Shown here: positions 10,694 through 18,500 of the stretch, one piece after another
Position numbering within the stretch: position 1 is the stretch's first letter
Layout of the letters: every line of letters begins with the position of its first letter
From: Streptomyces sp. CoH27
Lineage (GTDB): Bacteria > Actinomycetota > Actinomycetes > Streptomycetales > Streptomycetaceae
Length of the DNA stretch: 64,000 nt
Direction: 5' to 3'
Assembly: GCF_020181035.1 (NCBI RefSeq)
Contig: NZ_JAIQYY010000016.1
Span: forward strand, 62,001 to 126,000
Translations under genes and position numbers: made by a program
Notes under the pieces: model-generated
Told to the model about the DNA's origin: nothing
The model's database searches: none
The model's input: the letters and a program-made list of their open reading frames with translations, nothing else

Positions 10694-11670
10694 CACACCT
10701 CCCACAGGGTCACCGTCCACGCCGCGACCGGACTGTTGCTGAGCACCAGCACATACGCACCCCGCTCCAGCTCGCCGAGGGCGAGCAGCCGGTCCAGGTT
10801 CAGCACCACGTCCATCGGGCCGAGGTGCCCGTAGTCGGCGAGGTGCGTCGCGCACACCGGGTGGATCGGCAGGCCCAGGCTGACCCGGTAGAAGTCGAAC
10901 GCGCTCGCGGTGACGTTCTGCATCAGGGTGGCCGCCACGTCCGCCTTGGTGATGCCGGCGTCGGCCAGCACCTCGTCGACCATGCGGTCCAGCCGCTTAC
11001 GGCTGTGCATGGCCAGCTCGAAGGAGTACCGGTCGTTGTCGGCGCACTCCTCGTGCCACTCGGACCACGGCCGTGCCTTGTAGTCCACCCGGAACAGGTC
11101 GTGGAAGGAGCTGTCGGCCTCCATGCGGTGCGCGCGCAGCACGGGGCGGCCGCCGCGCACCAGGGTCATGGCGAAGGCGCCGTCCCCGATCACGGTGACG
11201 GGCCGGCGCACTCGGTCGGCGGCGGTGGGGCGGCTGCCGTAGGTGAGGAGCACGCTCCGGCGGCCCGGGTCGCCGAGCAGCAGATCGCGGGCCAGTCCCC
11301 AGGCGGCCGAGGAACCGGCGCAGCCCAGGCCGTCCACCGTGAACGGGAAGACGCCCGTCAGCCCGGCCAGATGGGCAATCTTGCCCGCGTCGGAGCCGAT
11401 CAGCACATCCGGGGCGCGGGAGGCGATGTGCACCATCAGGTCCGGGCTGTTCGGCAGTGCGGCGAGCAGTTCCCGGCAGGCGCGCGCGGCCAGTTCGGTG
11501 GGCTCGGTGTCCGGGAAGACGCCCACCGTCTTCACCCCGGCCTGCTCGGCGAACTTCAGCTCCTCCTCGCTGAGCCGGGACAGCTCGGGCAGGTCGACGA
11601 CGGCGGTGCGGTCCTCGGGCAGCAGACAGTGCACCGCGCCGATGCCGATCTCGTCGGGTCCGTTGGTCAT
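10693..11670 (-). CDS. Ketoacyl-ACP synthase III-like protein (putative acyltransferase)
   Basis: 325-aa thiolase-fold protein related to FabH. The nucleophile is Cys117 in FTVDGLGCAGSSAAWG. The usual HQAN segment reads MQNV (250-253), so the standard catalytic His is absent. The usual GN position reads YGHLGPMD, giving His282 and a nearby Asp287. This differs from condensing FabH enzymes and resembles the wider group of KASIII-like acyl transfer proteins (ChlB3 and CerJ type). Start and stop overlap both neighbours (ATGA; TGATG), so it is made together with the methoxymalonyl-ACP enzymes. I infer that it may move the methoxymalonyl or another acyl group between carriers; condensation cannot be excluded. 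Confidence 0.8.
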   Translation of the reverse strand: MTNGPDEIGIGAVHCLLPEDRTAVVDLPELSRLSEEELKFAEQAGVKTVGVFPDTEPTELAARACRELLAALPNSPDLMVHIASRAPDVLIGSDAGKIAHLAGLTGVFPFTVDGLGCAGSSAAWGLARDLLLGDPGRRSVLLTYGSRPTAADRVRRPVTVIGDGAFAMTLVRGGRPVLRAHRMEADSSFHDLFRVDYKARPWSEWHEECADNDRYSFELAMHSRKRLDRMVDEVLADAGITKADVAATLMQNVTASAFDFYRVSLGLPIHPVCATHLADYGHLGPMDVVLNLDRLLALGELERGAYVLVLSNSPVAAWTVTLWEV

Positions 11671-12767
11671 GCCGCGTCCTCCAGCGCTCGCTCCGCGAGG
11701 ATGAGCTGGCAGAGCTCCTCGCTGCCTTCGATGATCTGCATCAGCTTGGCGTCCCGGTACGCACGGGCCACCGTCTCGCCGTCCCGGGCGCCGGCGGAGG
11801 CGAGGACCTGTACGGCCGTGGCGGCGGCCCGTGCCGCTCCGCCCGCGGCGACGTGCTTGGCGAGCACGGCGGCGGTCGACAGGTCCGGGGCGTGGCTGTC
11901 CCAGCGGTCGGAGGCGTCCTCGCAGACCCGGGTCGCCGTCTGCTCGGCCACGTACAGCTCGGCCAGATGCCGGGCGACCAGCTGGTGCTGCGCCAGCGGC
12001 TTGCCGAACTGCTCCCGGTCGCGGGCGTGGGCCGCGGCCGCCCGCAGACAGGCGCGGATGATGCCGACGCAGCCCCAGGCCACGGACATCCGCCCGGAGG
12101 TGAGGGCGATGGTGGTGAGCAGGCCGAGGGGCAGACCGGTTCCGGACAGCACACTGGAGGCGGGCAGGCGTACGTCGTCCAGGAGGACGTCGGCGTGCCC
12201 GGCCGCGCGGCAGCCGAGGGCGTCGCGCACCGGGCGCAGGCCGACCCCGGGGGCCCGCGTCGGGACGAGTACGGCCGCGGCACCGTCCCGGTAGCGGCCG
12301 AAGACGACCACGACATCGGCGTAGGCGGCGGCGGTGGACCACACCTTGTGGCCGGTGACGACCACGCTGTCGCCGTCGTCCTTGACCGTGGTGGCGATCG
12401 CCGACAGGTCGCTGCCCGCCTGGGGTTCGCTGAAGGCCACGGCGGCCAGTTCGCCCCCGGTGAGCCGGGCCAGCTCGCGGGAGCGCTGCTCGCGGGTGCC
12501 GAACCGCTGGACGGTCCAGGCGGCCATGCCCTGGGAGGTCATCACGCTCCGCAGTGAGCTGCACAGACTGCCCGCGTGGGCGGTCAGTTCGCCGCCCTCC
12601 CGGCTGGAGAGCCCGCGTCCGCCGTACTCCCGGGGCACCTGGGCGCACAGCACACCGGCGGCCCCGAGCTCCCGCAGGACCGGCTCCGGGATGGCCCCCT
12701 CGGTGTCCCAGGCCGCGGCCCGGTCACCGATCGCCGCGGTGACGAGTGCGGCCGGCTCCTCACTCAC
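11667..12767 (-). CDS. fkbI: Acyl-CoA dehydrogenase-like, FkbI type (methoxymalonyl-ACP)
   Basis: 366-aa flavoprotein of the acyl-CoA dehydrogenase family. Visible family features are the FAD/substrate region AAVAFSEPQAGSDLSAIATT, the middle beta-domain (GHKVWSTAAAYADVVVVFG), and the C-terminal helical bundle with RDREQFGKPLAQHQLVA and MQIIEGSEELCQLILAERAL. In the methoxymalonyl pathway FkbI works with FkbK to oxidise glyceryl-ACP to hydroxymalonyl-ACP. The start overlaps the ACP gene by eight bases, and the stop overlaps the KASIII-like gene. Function is assigned from family plus operon context. Confidence 0.9.
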   Translation of the reverse strand: MSEEPAALVTAAIGDRAAAWDTEGAIPEPVLRELGAAGVLCAQVPREYGGRGLSSREGGELTAHAGSLCSSLRSVMTSQGMAAWTVQRFGTREQRSRELARLTGGELAAVAFSEPQAGSDLSAIATTVKDDGDSVVVTGHKVWSTAAAYADVVVVFGRYRDGAAAVLVPTRAPGVGLRPVRDALGCRAAGHADVLLDDVRLPASSVLSGTGLPLGLLTTIALTSGRMSVAWGCVGIIRACLRAAAAHARDREQFGKPLAQHQLVARHLAELYVAEQTATRVCEDASDRWDSHAPDLSTAAVLAKHVAAGGAARAAATAVQVLASAGARDGETVARAYRDAKLMQIIEGSEELCQLILAERALEDAA

Positions 12768-13035
12768 CGCTGCCGGCCAGGCGCAGCACGAGGGCGGTCA
12801 TGGTCCGCACCGTGCGGAAGTTGTCGATCCGCAGGTCGGGGCCCTCCACGGCGACGCCGAAGGTCTTCTCGATGTGCACCACCAGCTCCATCGCGAACAT
12901 GGAGGACACGCCGCCGGTGTCGAACAGGTCGGTGTCGGCGTCCCACGAGGTCCGGGTGTGCTCCTCAAGGAAACGCGTGAGGTCGGCCGCCACCTGCTCT
13001 GCGGTGATCCCGCGGTCCGTTGTGGACTCGCTCAT
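12760..13035 (-). CDS. fkbJ: Discrete acyl carrier protein, FkbJ type
   Basis: 91-aa carrier protein on which the methoxymalonyl unit is built. The phosphopantetheine site is Ser45 in LFDTGGVSSMFAMELV, with Ser in place of the usual Asp before the modified Ser. Flanking helices fit the four-helix ACP fold (EQVAADLTRFLEEHT at the front, FRTVRTMTALVLRLAG at the end). The gene lies between the O-methyltransferase and the acyl-CoA dehydrogenase, the position of fkbJ in known methoxymalonyl operons. Confidence 0.9.
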   Translation of the reverse strand: MSESTTDRGITAEQVAADLTRFLEEHTRTSWDADTDLFDTGGVSSMFAMELVVHIEKTFGVAVEGPDLRIDNFRTVRTMTALVLRLAGSGE

Positions 13036-13047
13036 GTCCTGTTCCTC

Positions 13048-13713
13048 TCAGGGTTTCTTGTGGGCCAGGGTGAGGCCGTCCGCCACGGCCAGCAGGGAGA
13101 TGTCCACGCGGTCGTCGTCGCGCAGCCGGGCGTTGAGTTCGCGGATGGCCCGGGTGTCCGCGTCCTGGGCGGTCGGGTCGGTGACCCGTCCGAAGAACAG
13201 CGTGTTGTCGAGGACCAGCAGACCGCCCGGGCGCAGCAGCGTCAGGCACTGCTCGTAGTAGCGCGGGTAGTTGGCCTTGTCCGCGTCGATGAAGGCCAGG
13301 TCGAAGCTGCCGGTGCCGTGCTCGGCCGTGAGCCGGTCGAGGCTCTCGGCGGCGTCGGCGAGCCTGAGGTCGATCCGGCCGGCCACGTCGGCGCGCTGCC
13401 AGTAGCGGGCCGCGATGCGGGTCCAGCGCTCGGCGTTGTCCAGGGTGACCAGGGTGCCGTCCGGGGGCAGGGCGCGGGCCATGCACAGGCTGCTGTAGCC
13501 GGTGAAGGTGCCGATCTCCAGAACGCTGCGGGCGCCGGTGAGCCGGACCAGCAGGGCGAGGAACTGGGCCTCCTCGGGATGCACGAGCATCGCCTGGAGC
13601 ATCGGCATCCCGGCGGTCTCCGCGCGCAGGTCGCGCAGCACGTCGTCGTCGCGCAGCGAGACCTCGCGCACGTAGGCGTGCAGCCGCTCGTCCAGGGTGA
13701 GCTGACCGGCCAT
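13048..13713 (-). CDS. fkbG: SAM-dependent O-methyltransferase, FkbG type
   Basis: 221-aa class I, catechol-OMT-like methyltransferase. The SAM-binding glycine loop is VLEIGTFTGYSSLCMA. The metal/substrate region FDLAFIDADKANYPRYYE and the LRPGGLLVLDNTLFFGRV strand are intact. It would methylate the hydroxyl of hydroxymalonyl-ACP to give methoxymalonyl-ACP. The ATG at 13713 shares one base with the stop of the FkbK gene (TGATG); the ACP gene follows after 12 bp. Confidence 0.92.
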   Translation of the reverse strand: MAGQLTLDERLHAYVREVSLRDDDVLRDLRAETAGMPMLQAMLVHPEEAQFLALLVRLTGARSVLEIGTFTGYSSLCMARALPPDGTLVTLDNAERWTRIAARYWQRADVAGRIDLRLADAAESLDRLTAEHGTGSFDLAFIDADKANYPRYYEQCLTLLRPGGLLVLDNTLFFGRVTDPTAQDADTRAIRELNARLRDDDRVDISLLAVADGLTLAHKKP

Positions 13714-14579
13714 CAGGACCGCACGCCCGCGGTGTACGTGTAGAAGCCGCGGCCGCTCTTACGGCCGTGCTCGCCGTCCCGCACCTTGCGCAGCAGCAGC
13801 TCGCAGGGGCGGCAGCCCTCGTCGCCGGTGCGCCGGTGCAGCACCCACAGGGAGTCCACGAGATTGTCCAGGCCGATCAGGTCGGCGGTGCGCAGCGGGC
13901 CGGTGCGGTGGCCGAGGCAGTCCTGCATCAGGGTGTCCACGTCCTCGGCGGTGGCCTGCTCCGACTCCACGATGCGGGCCGCGTCGTTGATCATCCGGTG
14001 CAGCAGCCGGCTGGTGACGAAGCCCGGTGCGTCGGCGACGTGCACCCCCTTGCGCCCCAGGGCGCCGAGCAGCCGGGCCACGCCGTCCAGCGCCGGCTGT
14101 CCGGTGCGCGGGCCGCGGACGACCTCCACGGTGCCGATCAGATAGGAGGGGTTCATGAAGTGGACCCCGATGAGCTTCTCGGGGTGGGGGATCCGGTCGG
14201 CCAGCTCGTCCACCGGGATGGAGGAGGTGTTGGTGACCAGCACGGTACCCGGGCCGGTGAGCCGGTCGATCTCGACGAGCGCCGCGGCCTTGGTCTCGGC
14301 GTCCTCGGTGACCGCCTCGATCACCGCGTCCGCCCCCTGGCAGTCGGCGACCGCGGCGGTGACCGTCAGCCCGCCCGGCGCGTCGGCGGGGCGCACCCCC
14401 ATGAGCTGGGCCGTACGCAGCTCGTGCTCGATCCTCGTCCGGGCGCCGGCCCGTCGGGCGGGGTCCGTCTCGACGAGGACCACATCCACGCCCCTGCCGA
14501 GTGCCAGCGTCGTGATGCTGACTCCCATCACTCCGGCTCCCAGTACGGCAAGCCGCACTGCCGGCTGTTGTTCTGTCAC
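13713..14579 (-). CDS. fkbK: 3-hydroxyacyl-CoA dehydrogenase-like, FkbK type
   Basis: 288-aa NAD-dependent dehydrogenase, first gene of the methoxymalonyl operon. The Rossmann motif is LAVLGAGVMGVSI. Family motifs VLVTNTSSIPVDELADRI and KLIGVHFMNPSYLIGTVEVV follow, then a C-terminal dimerisation domain (GFVTSRLLHRMINDAARI; KSGRGFYTY). FkbK oxidises the glyceryl-ACP C3 hydroxyl. I place the start at GTG 14579, which has GGGGGAGG eight bases upstream; an in-phase ATG at 14612 has no ribosome site. A dre-like motif lies about 55 bp upstream. Confidence 0.9.
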   Translation of the reverse strand: MTEQQPAVRLAVLGAGVMGVSITTLALGRGVDVVLVETDPARRAGARTRIEHELRTAQLMGVRPADAPGGLTVTAAVADCQGADAVIEAVTEDAETKAAALVEIDRLTGPGTVLVTNTSSIPVDELADRIPHPEKLIGVHFMNPSYLIGTVEVVRGPRTGQPALDGVARLLGALGRKGVHVADAPGFVTSRLLHRMINDAARIVESEQATAEDVDTLMQDCLGHRTGPLRTADLIGLDNLVDSLWVLHRRTGDEGCRPCELLLRKVRDGEHGRKSGRGFYTYTAGVRS

Positions 14580-14634
14580 CGCGCGTACCTCCCCCACCCC
14601 TCGGGTGGGCATCGATGGGTCGTTCGCTCGGGCA

Positions 14635-14650
14635 ATTGGTCTGGACTGGA
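14635..14650 (-). promoter_or_regulatory. dre-like (DasR-type) site upstream of the methoxymalonyl operon
   Basis: ATTGGTCTGGACTGGA matches about 11-12 positions of the 16-bp DasR consensus and shares the core GGTCTGGAC with the two chitinase operators 5 kb away. It lies about 55 bp upstream of the GTG at 14579, where it could block transcription initiation. The right half is imperfect. Motif match only. Confidence 0.4.
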
Positions 14651-14744
14651 GTTCGTCCGCCGGTTCCGGTCGCGCCCGGGGCGGCCGGACGCGGAATCCG
14701 GAGGGATCACCGGGAAGCGGCGGAACACGGGCCGCCGCCGCGTG

Positions 14745-14769
14745 GCCGGCCCGGACCGCTCGGGCCGGC
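14745..14769. other. GC-rich 9-bp stem-loop
   Basis: GCCGGCCCG (14745-14753) and CGGGCCGGC (14761-14769) pair perfectly around a 7-nt loop in the divergent intergenic region. It may be a leader structure of the minus-strand operon or chance in GC-rich DNA. Confidence 0.35.
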
Positions 14770-14895
14770 GGCCGGAAAGCCGCGGCATGCGGCGGGCGGG
14801 TTTTACGCGTGGTCCGGTGGGGAATGCGGCGGGCCGGCCGATGGCCGGATCTGTTGCACTAAAGCGCCACGGTCCTCCCCCTGGATCATCCGCAC

Positions 14896-14920
14896 AGCGA
14901 CCGTAACACCATAGGTCGCT
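14896..14920. promoter_or_regulatory. Inverted repeat, possible operator
   Basis: AGCGACC (14896-14902) and GGTCGCT (14914-14920) form perfect 7-bp arms with an 11-bp AT-richer centre, so the half-sites lie 18 bp apart, fitting a dimeric regulator. It sits between the two divergent operons. No regulator is visible in the window to pair with it. Confidence 0.4.
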
Positions 14921-15167
14921 CCTCGGGCAGGTCGCAATTGGCGGCCGCGGCCGGTGACGGGTGAGCGGTCGCGGTCGGTGTCGTCGGCACCTTGTGCCGC
15001 TCGAAGACGGGTTCCGAGATGTCGGATTTCTCGGGCAATGGACGGGGATTAACGAGGGTTAAGCGGCTGTCCGAAGATTTTCGGTGTGGCGTGAAAGCAT
15101 CGCCGCGGCCGTGCGGCCGAGGGGTCGAAGGTGAACTCCGTTCAGCCCTTGCGTGGCCTGTGACCTG

Positions 15168-15179
15168 GCCGAATTCGGC
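15168..15179. promoter_or_regulatory. 12-bp perfect palindrome GCCGAATTCGGC
   Basis: A perfect 12-bp palindrome 364 bp upstream of the giant PKS gene. Size and location suit a repressor or activator site, but there is no other evidence. Confidence 0.25.
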
Positions 15180-15542
15180 TGCTTCGAGGACGGCGGAGGG
15201 GAGTGTTCCGGAAACCGGCACCCTTGCCCGCCGTGAATCGGAGGTGTTACGGTCCAGTGGAAGTGAAGATCGAACGGGGGATCGATGTATCGCGTGATTC
15301 AGTCTGGTTGAAATTTCTCCTATGTAGCGCGCCCACCCTTCGCGTGTCTCTTTCCGCGAGGCAGTCCGGTGGGGTGCTGTTGCCTGCCCTATTGCGGCCC
15401 CTACTTGCCTCTATTCACGGCCTCCCGCATTTCTTTCCAAGAATTCAGGAAGTGTTTCTCGCGCTCAGGCGGGCGTAACCGAATCCGGTGTCGCGCGGCG
15501 CGAGGACGGTAGCCACAAGCCATTCGGACAAGGCGAAGGTCA

Positions 15543-18500
15543 ATGGACGACAAGCGCGCACTTCTGCTGAAACTGCTGGCCTCCGTGCAGCAGACCGCCG
15601 CCCCCGGGGCCGAGGTCGAGGGCATCGCCGTCATCGGGCTGGCCGGGCGGTTTCCCGGCGCGGCCACAGCGGAGGACCTCTGGCGCAATGTGCTGCACGG
15701 TCGCAACTGCATCGGCGAGGTGCCCGCGGACCGCTGGGCGGCGGACGAGCACTACCACCCCGACGGCGCGGACGGCCGCAGTTACAGCAAGTGGGCCGGG
15801 TGGCTGGCGGACGTCGACCGGTTCGACCCCCTGCTCTTCCAGATCTCGCCCTCCGACGCGGAGGAGATGGACCCCCAGGAGCGGCTCTTCCTCGAAACCG
15901 CCTGGGCGACCGCCGAGGACGCCGGATACGCGCCGCGCGGCCTGGCCGGAACCGGACCGGTCGGTGTCTTCGCCGGCGTGATGAACAACGACTACGAATG
16001 GCTGGCCGGGCGGGCCGACGCCTTCGGCCTGCGCACCAACGCCCGCGCCCCGCACTGGTCGATCAGCAACCGGGTGTCGTACGCGCTGGACCTGCGCGGC
16101 CCCAGCATGACGGTGGACACCGCCTGCTCCGCCTCGCTCACCGCGATCCACCTGGCCTGCGAGAGCCTGCGCCGGGGCGAGTGCCGGACGGCCCTCGCGG
16201 GCGGGGTGAACCTCATCCTCCATCCCGAGCACCTGGGCATGCTGGCGGACCGTCGGATGATCTCGCGGGGCGACCGGTGCCGCAGCTTCGGCGCCCACGC
16301 GGACGGATTCGTCGACGGCGAGGGCGTCGGCGCGGTCCTGCTCAAGCCGCTGCGCGCGGCCGAGGCGGACGGCGACCGGATCTACGCCGTGCTGAAGGGC
16401 TCCGCGATCAACTCCGGCGGGCGGACCAGCGGTTACACCGTGCCCAGCCCCCAGGCGCAGGCCGAGGTCATCCGGGCGGCACTGCGCCGGTCCGGCGTCG
16501 ACCCGCGCACCGTCACCTACGTCGAGGCCCACGGCACAGGCACCCCGCTCGGCGACCCCATCGAGATCGCCGGGCTGCGCGACGGGCTGCTCGGCGCCGG
16601 CCCGGCCGAGGACCGGCCCGCGTGTGCCATCGGCTCGGTCAAGTCCAACATCGGCCACCTGGAGTCCGCCGCCGGCATCGCCGGACTCGCCAAGGTCCTG
16701 ATGCAGCTGCGGCACGGCATGCTGCCGCCGTCCCTGCACTCGGCACGGCTCAACCCGGACATCGACCTGTCCGGAACCCCCTTCCGTGTGCAGCAGGAGG
16801 CCGCGCCCTGGCCGCGCCCGGTGCTGCGGGACGACGACGGGCGGGAGCGGGAGTTCCCGCGCCGCGCCGGCATCAGCTCCTTCGGCGGCGGAGGCGCCAA
16901 CGCCCACCTGATCGTCGAGGAGTACCGGGGCGAGCCGGCCGCCGCCCCCGAGCACGACGGCCCGGAACTCGTCGTGCTCTCCGCCCTCGACGAGGAACGG
17001 CTGCGCACCTACGCCGGGCAGCTCGCCGACTTCCTCGACGGCCGCCCGGCCGACGGCATGTCCCTCGCGCAGAGCGCGCGCACGGCCGCCGAGGTGCTGC
17101 GGGTACGGCCGCAGGACCTGGACCCGGACACCCCGCTCGCGGACTACGGCTGCTCGCCCGCCCAACTCGCCGTGCTCAGCGAACGGCTGGGGCTGGAGCG
17201 GACCGTCCCCGGTACGGCGTCGCTGCGCGACCTGGCGCCCGGCGCGGCGGTGGACCTCGCCCTCGCCGACGTCGCCCACACCCTGCGCGTGGGCCGCGAG
17301 CAGCTCGACGTGCGGCTCGCCTTCCCGGCGCGGGACCTCGCCGAACTGCGCACGGTGCTGCGGGCCGTGGCCCGGGGCACGGAGACCGGCGTGGAGCTGC
17401 ACGACGCCGGGGCCGCCCGCCGCACCGCGGAGCCGGACGCCGACGAACGCCTCGCCCGCGCCCTCGCCGACGGCGACCTGCGCACGGCGGCCCGGCTGTG
17501 GACCCACGGCGCACGCGCCCCCTGGCCCGTCACCGGCGCCCGCCGGGTGGGCCTGCCGACGTATCCCTTCGCCCGCGGGCGCTACTGGCTGCCCGTACCC
17601 GACGCCGCACGCCTCGCCGCGCCGACGGCCTTGCACACACGGTCCGGGACGGAGACGGCCACGCAGGCACCGGCCGCGCCCGCAGGCACCGACGTGGGCG
17701 AGCGGGTGGCGGTAGCGGCGTCTTCGGTACGGGCAGGCGTGGTACGCGCGACAGTGCCGGCTGACGCCGGGCAGGCCGTGGGTGGGCCTGCAGCGGGGGT
17801 GTCCGCGGGGGTTGATGTGCGGCAGGCCGTGGCGGGGCCCGGGGCCTTGGCGGGGGCAGGGGTGGGCCCGGTGGCCGTAGCGGACGATGCCGGGCAGGAC
17901 GTGGCCGTGGACGCCTCCTCGGAGGGGCGGCGGGAGATGCGGGTGCTGCAGCCGGTGTGGTGTCCCGAGGAGCTGACGTCGGCCGGGGTGGCCGGGCCGG
18001 ACCGGGGGGCGGTGGCCGTACTCACCGGTGGGGAGCCCGGCGCGCTGGCCGAGGCTCTGCTCCGCCGTCACCCCGGGGCGCGGCTGATCCGGCTGGACCG
18101 TGACGATCCGGCCGTGCTGCTGACCGAACCCGTGGCGCACCTGTACCACCTGGGCGCCATGCGCCGCCCAGGCGACCTGGACACCGGGGTGCGCGACGGC
18201 GTGCTCGCGCTGTTCGCCACCCAGGCGGCCGCCGCGCGGCTCACCGTGGTCACCGAGGGCGCCCACCAGGACACCCCGTCCGCAGCGGCCCTGCTCGGCT
18301 TCGTCCAGGTGCTCGCCGCGGAACGGCCCGACCTGGACATCACCTGCGTCGACGTGCAGGACACCGACCCCGGGCAGGCGCTCGCCGCGATCCTCGCCGA
18401 GCCCGCCCACCCGGCCGGCCGTGCGGTACTGCTGCGCGGCGGCCGGCGGTACGTACGGCAGCTCGTGGACAGCCCGCTGCCCCGGCCCGACCGCTCCCCC

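Larger units (their letters stand above)
14580..15542. other. Divergent intergenic regulatory region without a convincing gene
   Basis: This 963-bp stretch separates the minus-strand methoxymalonyl operon from the plus-strand PKS operon and must hold both promoters. Short open frames inside it (for example 14886-15221 minus and 15203-15478 plus) show no family motif, ribosome site or codon bias that I accept. Visible structure: a dre-like site (14635-14650), a 9-bp GC hairpin (14745-14769), a 7-bp inverted repeat (14896-14920) and a 12-bp palindrome (15168-15179). The 15290-15480 segment is noticeably less GC-rich than the genes, as expected for a promoter zone. Confidence 0.75.

Noticed and set aside
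14580..14612. ATG at 14612 as the start of the FkbK-type gene
   Set aside because: No ribosome site there, while GTG 14579 has GGGGGAGG at good spacing and gives the normal Rossmann N-terminus.
14886..15221. Possible minus-strand gene of 111 codons
   Set aside because: No family similarity that I can see and it covers the inverted repeats; codon use is not gene-like.
15203..15478. Possible small plus-strand gene of 91 codons upstream of the PKS
   Set aside because: No ribosome site, no known motif, and it lies in the segment expected to carry the PKS promoter.
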